From the NCBI RefSeq assembly GCF_002944405.1, contig NZ_CP024307.1, positions 1,074,501 to 1,138,500 of the forward strand: a stretch of DNA of 64,000 nucleotides. The letters run 5' to 3'. The stretch comes from Sinorhizobium fredii. GTDB lineage: Bacteria > Pseudomonadota > Alphaproteobacteria > Rhizobiales > Rhizobiaceae. Below, piece after piece: positions 62,840-64,000 of this stretch (positions are counted from its first letter, which is position 1; every line of letters starts with the position of its first letter). The notes beneath the pieces were generated by a model that was given only the letters and a program-made list of their open reading frames with translations, did not search any database and was not told the origin of the DNA. The translations under genes were made by a program, and so were the position numbers.

Positions 62840-64000
62840 ATGGAGTTCGATCTCAGCCGCGTTTTGGACGCGCTCCCGGCCATGGTGTGGATCGCACTGC
62901 CGGACGGGCAGCTCGAGCTTGTCAATCGATGCTGGTCTGAATTCACCGGCCTTAGTCTGGACGAAGCCCATGGCTCGGAATGGCAGGCCGCGGTCAACCC
63001 GGACGACCTGCCCGCACTGCTCGAACGCTGGCGGTCGATTCTGGCCTCCTGCCAGCCCGGCGAGATGGACGCGCGCGTACGGCGCTTCGACGGGCAGTAT
63101 CGCCGGGTTCGCGTGCAATGCAGTCCGATGTTCGACGATGCCGGACGGATCATCAAAGGGTGCGGAACGGTCACCGATGTCGAGGATTTTCGGCAAGCTG
63201 AGGAGACCCTGCGGCGGCGCGAACTTGATTTTCAGTTGATCGTCGACAGCATCCCGGTTCCGGTCGCCGTGACGATGCCATCGGGGGCGGTCGAGGGCCT
63301 CAATCAGGCCACGCTCAACTATTTTGGCAAGACCCTAGAGACGCTGAAGGAATGGGAAGCCACAGACGCCGTCCATCCTGAGGACTTGGAGCGCACAATC
63401 GCCGCCCACAATGCAAACTATGAAGCAGGTCGATCCTACGACATCGAGACCCGTCTGCGACGCGCAGATGACGTCTATCGCTGGTTCAATGTGCTGGCTA
63501 TGCCGTTGCGGGATGTCGACGGGCACATTCTGCGATGGTTCGAGTTGCTTATCGACATTGACGATCGCAAACGCGCCGAGGCGGCCCTCCAGGCCGCGAA
63601 CGACAGGCTGGCGCGTGCATCGCAGGTCGCAAGCCTGGTGGAGCTCTCCGCCTCAATCGCGCACGAGGTCAATCAGCCGATTGCCGCTGCACTCGCGAAT
63701 GCGCAGGCTGCCCTTCGCTGGCTCAGAAGGGACCCTCCCGATCTTGCGGAGGTGAGAGAGGCACTCGACGACGTTGTGAAGGACGGCACGCGAGCCGGCA
63801 ATGTCATTGATCGGATACGCTCCCTGTTCAAGAACGCACCGCCGTCGCTGGAGGACCTGGACATCACCGAGGCACTCACCGAGATCGTTGCCCTTAGCCG
63901 CGGCAAAGCCCTGAAGAACGGTGTCTCTTTACAGGTCCAACTCTCGAAGGGCTTGCCGACCGTCCGAGGAGACCGCGTACAGTTGCAGCAAGTGATGCTC
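62840..64000 (+). CDS. PAS-domain sensor histidine kinase, truncated by the window end
   Basis: The first 387 codons of a soluble kinase that continues past the window. A PAS domain (about residues 5-120, PAMVWIALPDGQLELVNRCW) is followed by a second PAS domain (about 130-255, IVDSIPVPVAVTMPSGAVEG) and a short coiled coil. The dimerisation domain has His275 in SIAHEVNQPIAAALANAQ, the start of the FixL-like HEVNQP class. No transmembrane segment is visible. AGGGGAAAGGA lies 6 to 16 bases before the ATG. The ATP-binding domain and any partner regulator are outside the window. Confidence 0.93.
   Translation, partial: MEFDLSRVLDALPAMVWIALPDGQLELVNRCWSEFTGLSLDEAHGSEWQAAVNPDDLPALLERWRSILASCQPGEMDARVRRFDGQYRRVRVQCSPMFDDAGRIIKGCGTVTDVEDFRQAEETLRRRELDFQLIVDSIPVPVAVTMPSGAVEGLNQATLNYFGKTLETLKEWEATDAVHPEDLERTIAAHNANYEAGRSYDIETRLRRADDVYRWFNVLAMPLRDVDGHILRWFELLIDIDDRKRAEAALQAANDRLARASQVASLVELSASIAHEVNQPIAAALANAQAALRWLRRDPPDLAEVREALDDVVKDGTRAGNVIDRIRSLFKNAPPSLEDLDITEALTEIVALSRGKALKNGVSLQVQLSKGLPTVRGDRVQLQQVML

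Noticed and set aside
1..64000. Search for CRISPR arrays, insertion sequences and rRNA
   Set aside because: I saw no regularly spaced repeats, transposase genes with terminal inverted repeats, or rRNA sequence on reading through the window.

Overview
The window looks like ordinary chromosome of a rhizobium in the Sinorhizobium/Ensifer group. GC content is high and the genes have strong GC bias at third codon positions. Gene order and content (a multisubunit cation antiporter next to mucR, feuN-feuP-feuQ, cycHJKL-degP-two-component pair-glnE-pleC) match what I remember of Sinorhizobium meliloti. Species assignment is from memory and family knowledge, not from a search.

Region 1 (1-16200): the end of an Mrp/Pha-type Na+(K+)/H+ antiporter operon (subunits C to G, mostly stop/start overlaps) is followed by mucR with a long structured leader. 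Then come sufE, a DUF5330 protein, a DivJ-like histidine kinase overlapping a peptidoglycan-binding-domain gene, DUF1491 and DUF2336 proteins, an SH3-domain secreted protein, small membrane proteins, a DUF1254/DUF1214 pair, a class A penicillin-binding protein, YcgN and YjbR-family proteins. A 46-residue small gene sits at 16060-16200.

Region 2 (16200-36500): feuN-feuP-feuQ (osmosensory/cyclic glucan control) is preceded by an exact 19-bp tandem repeat. A surface-antigen lipoprotein follows, then the cytochrome c maturation operon ccmIEFH (cycHJKL), degP, an OmpR/HAMP-kinase pair, glnE, and a PleC-like kinase with a dense GANTC cluster in its promoter. pepN closes the region.

Region 3 (36500-58150): two EamA-type exporters, one divergent from an Lrp/AsnC regulator. 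There is a cysteine-poor family-4-like uracil-DNA glycosylase, an Hsp70-like protein, ETF-ubiquinone oxidoreductase with a LiuR-like operator, and a glycine-betaine-type ABC binding protein and permease without an ATPase. Further on are a lipid kinase, a GT39/GT2/flippase-like envelope glycosylation cluster, AMP nucleosidase, YnfA, a pair of 57-residue membrane proteins, a glutathione transferase, a DUF2147 protein, a SEL1-like protein, a PLP aminotransferase and two tandem PilZ proteins.

Region 4 (58151-64000): tRNA-Ser(GCT) is directly followed by a P4-type tyrosine integrase with GTGGGTA repeats in front of it. Beyond lie a class III adenylate cyclase-TPR protein, a GNAT acetyltransferase and a PAS histidine kinase cut by the window edge. 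This looks like the left end of an integrated island whose other end is outside the window.

I found no CRISPR array, insertion sequence, rRNA or phage structural gene. I found no clear multi-gene novel system. The best undescribed material is a set of very small genes (16060-16200, 37897-38275, 53199-53558), the FeuN leader repeat, a 102-nt palindromic element at 42569-42670, and the GANTC cluster before pleC.
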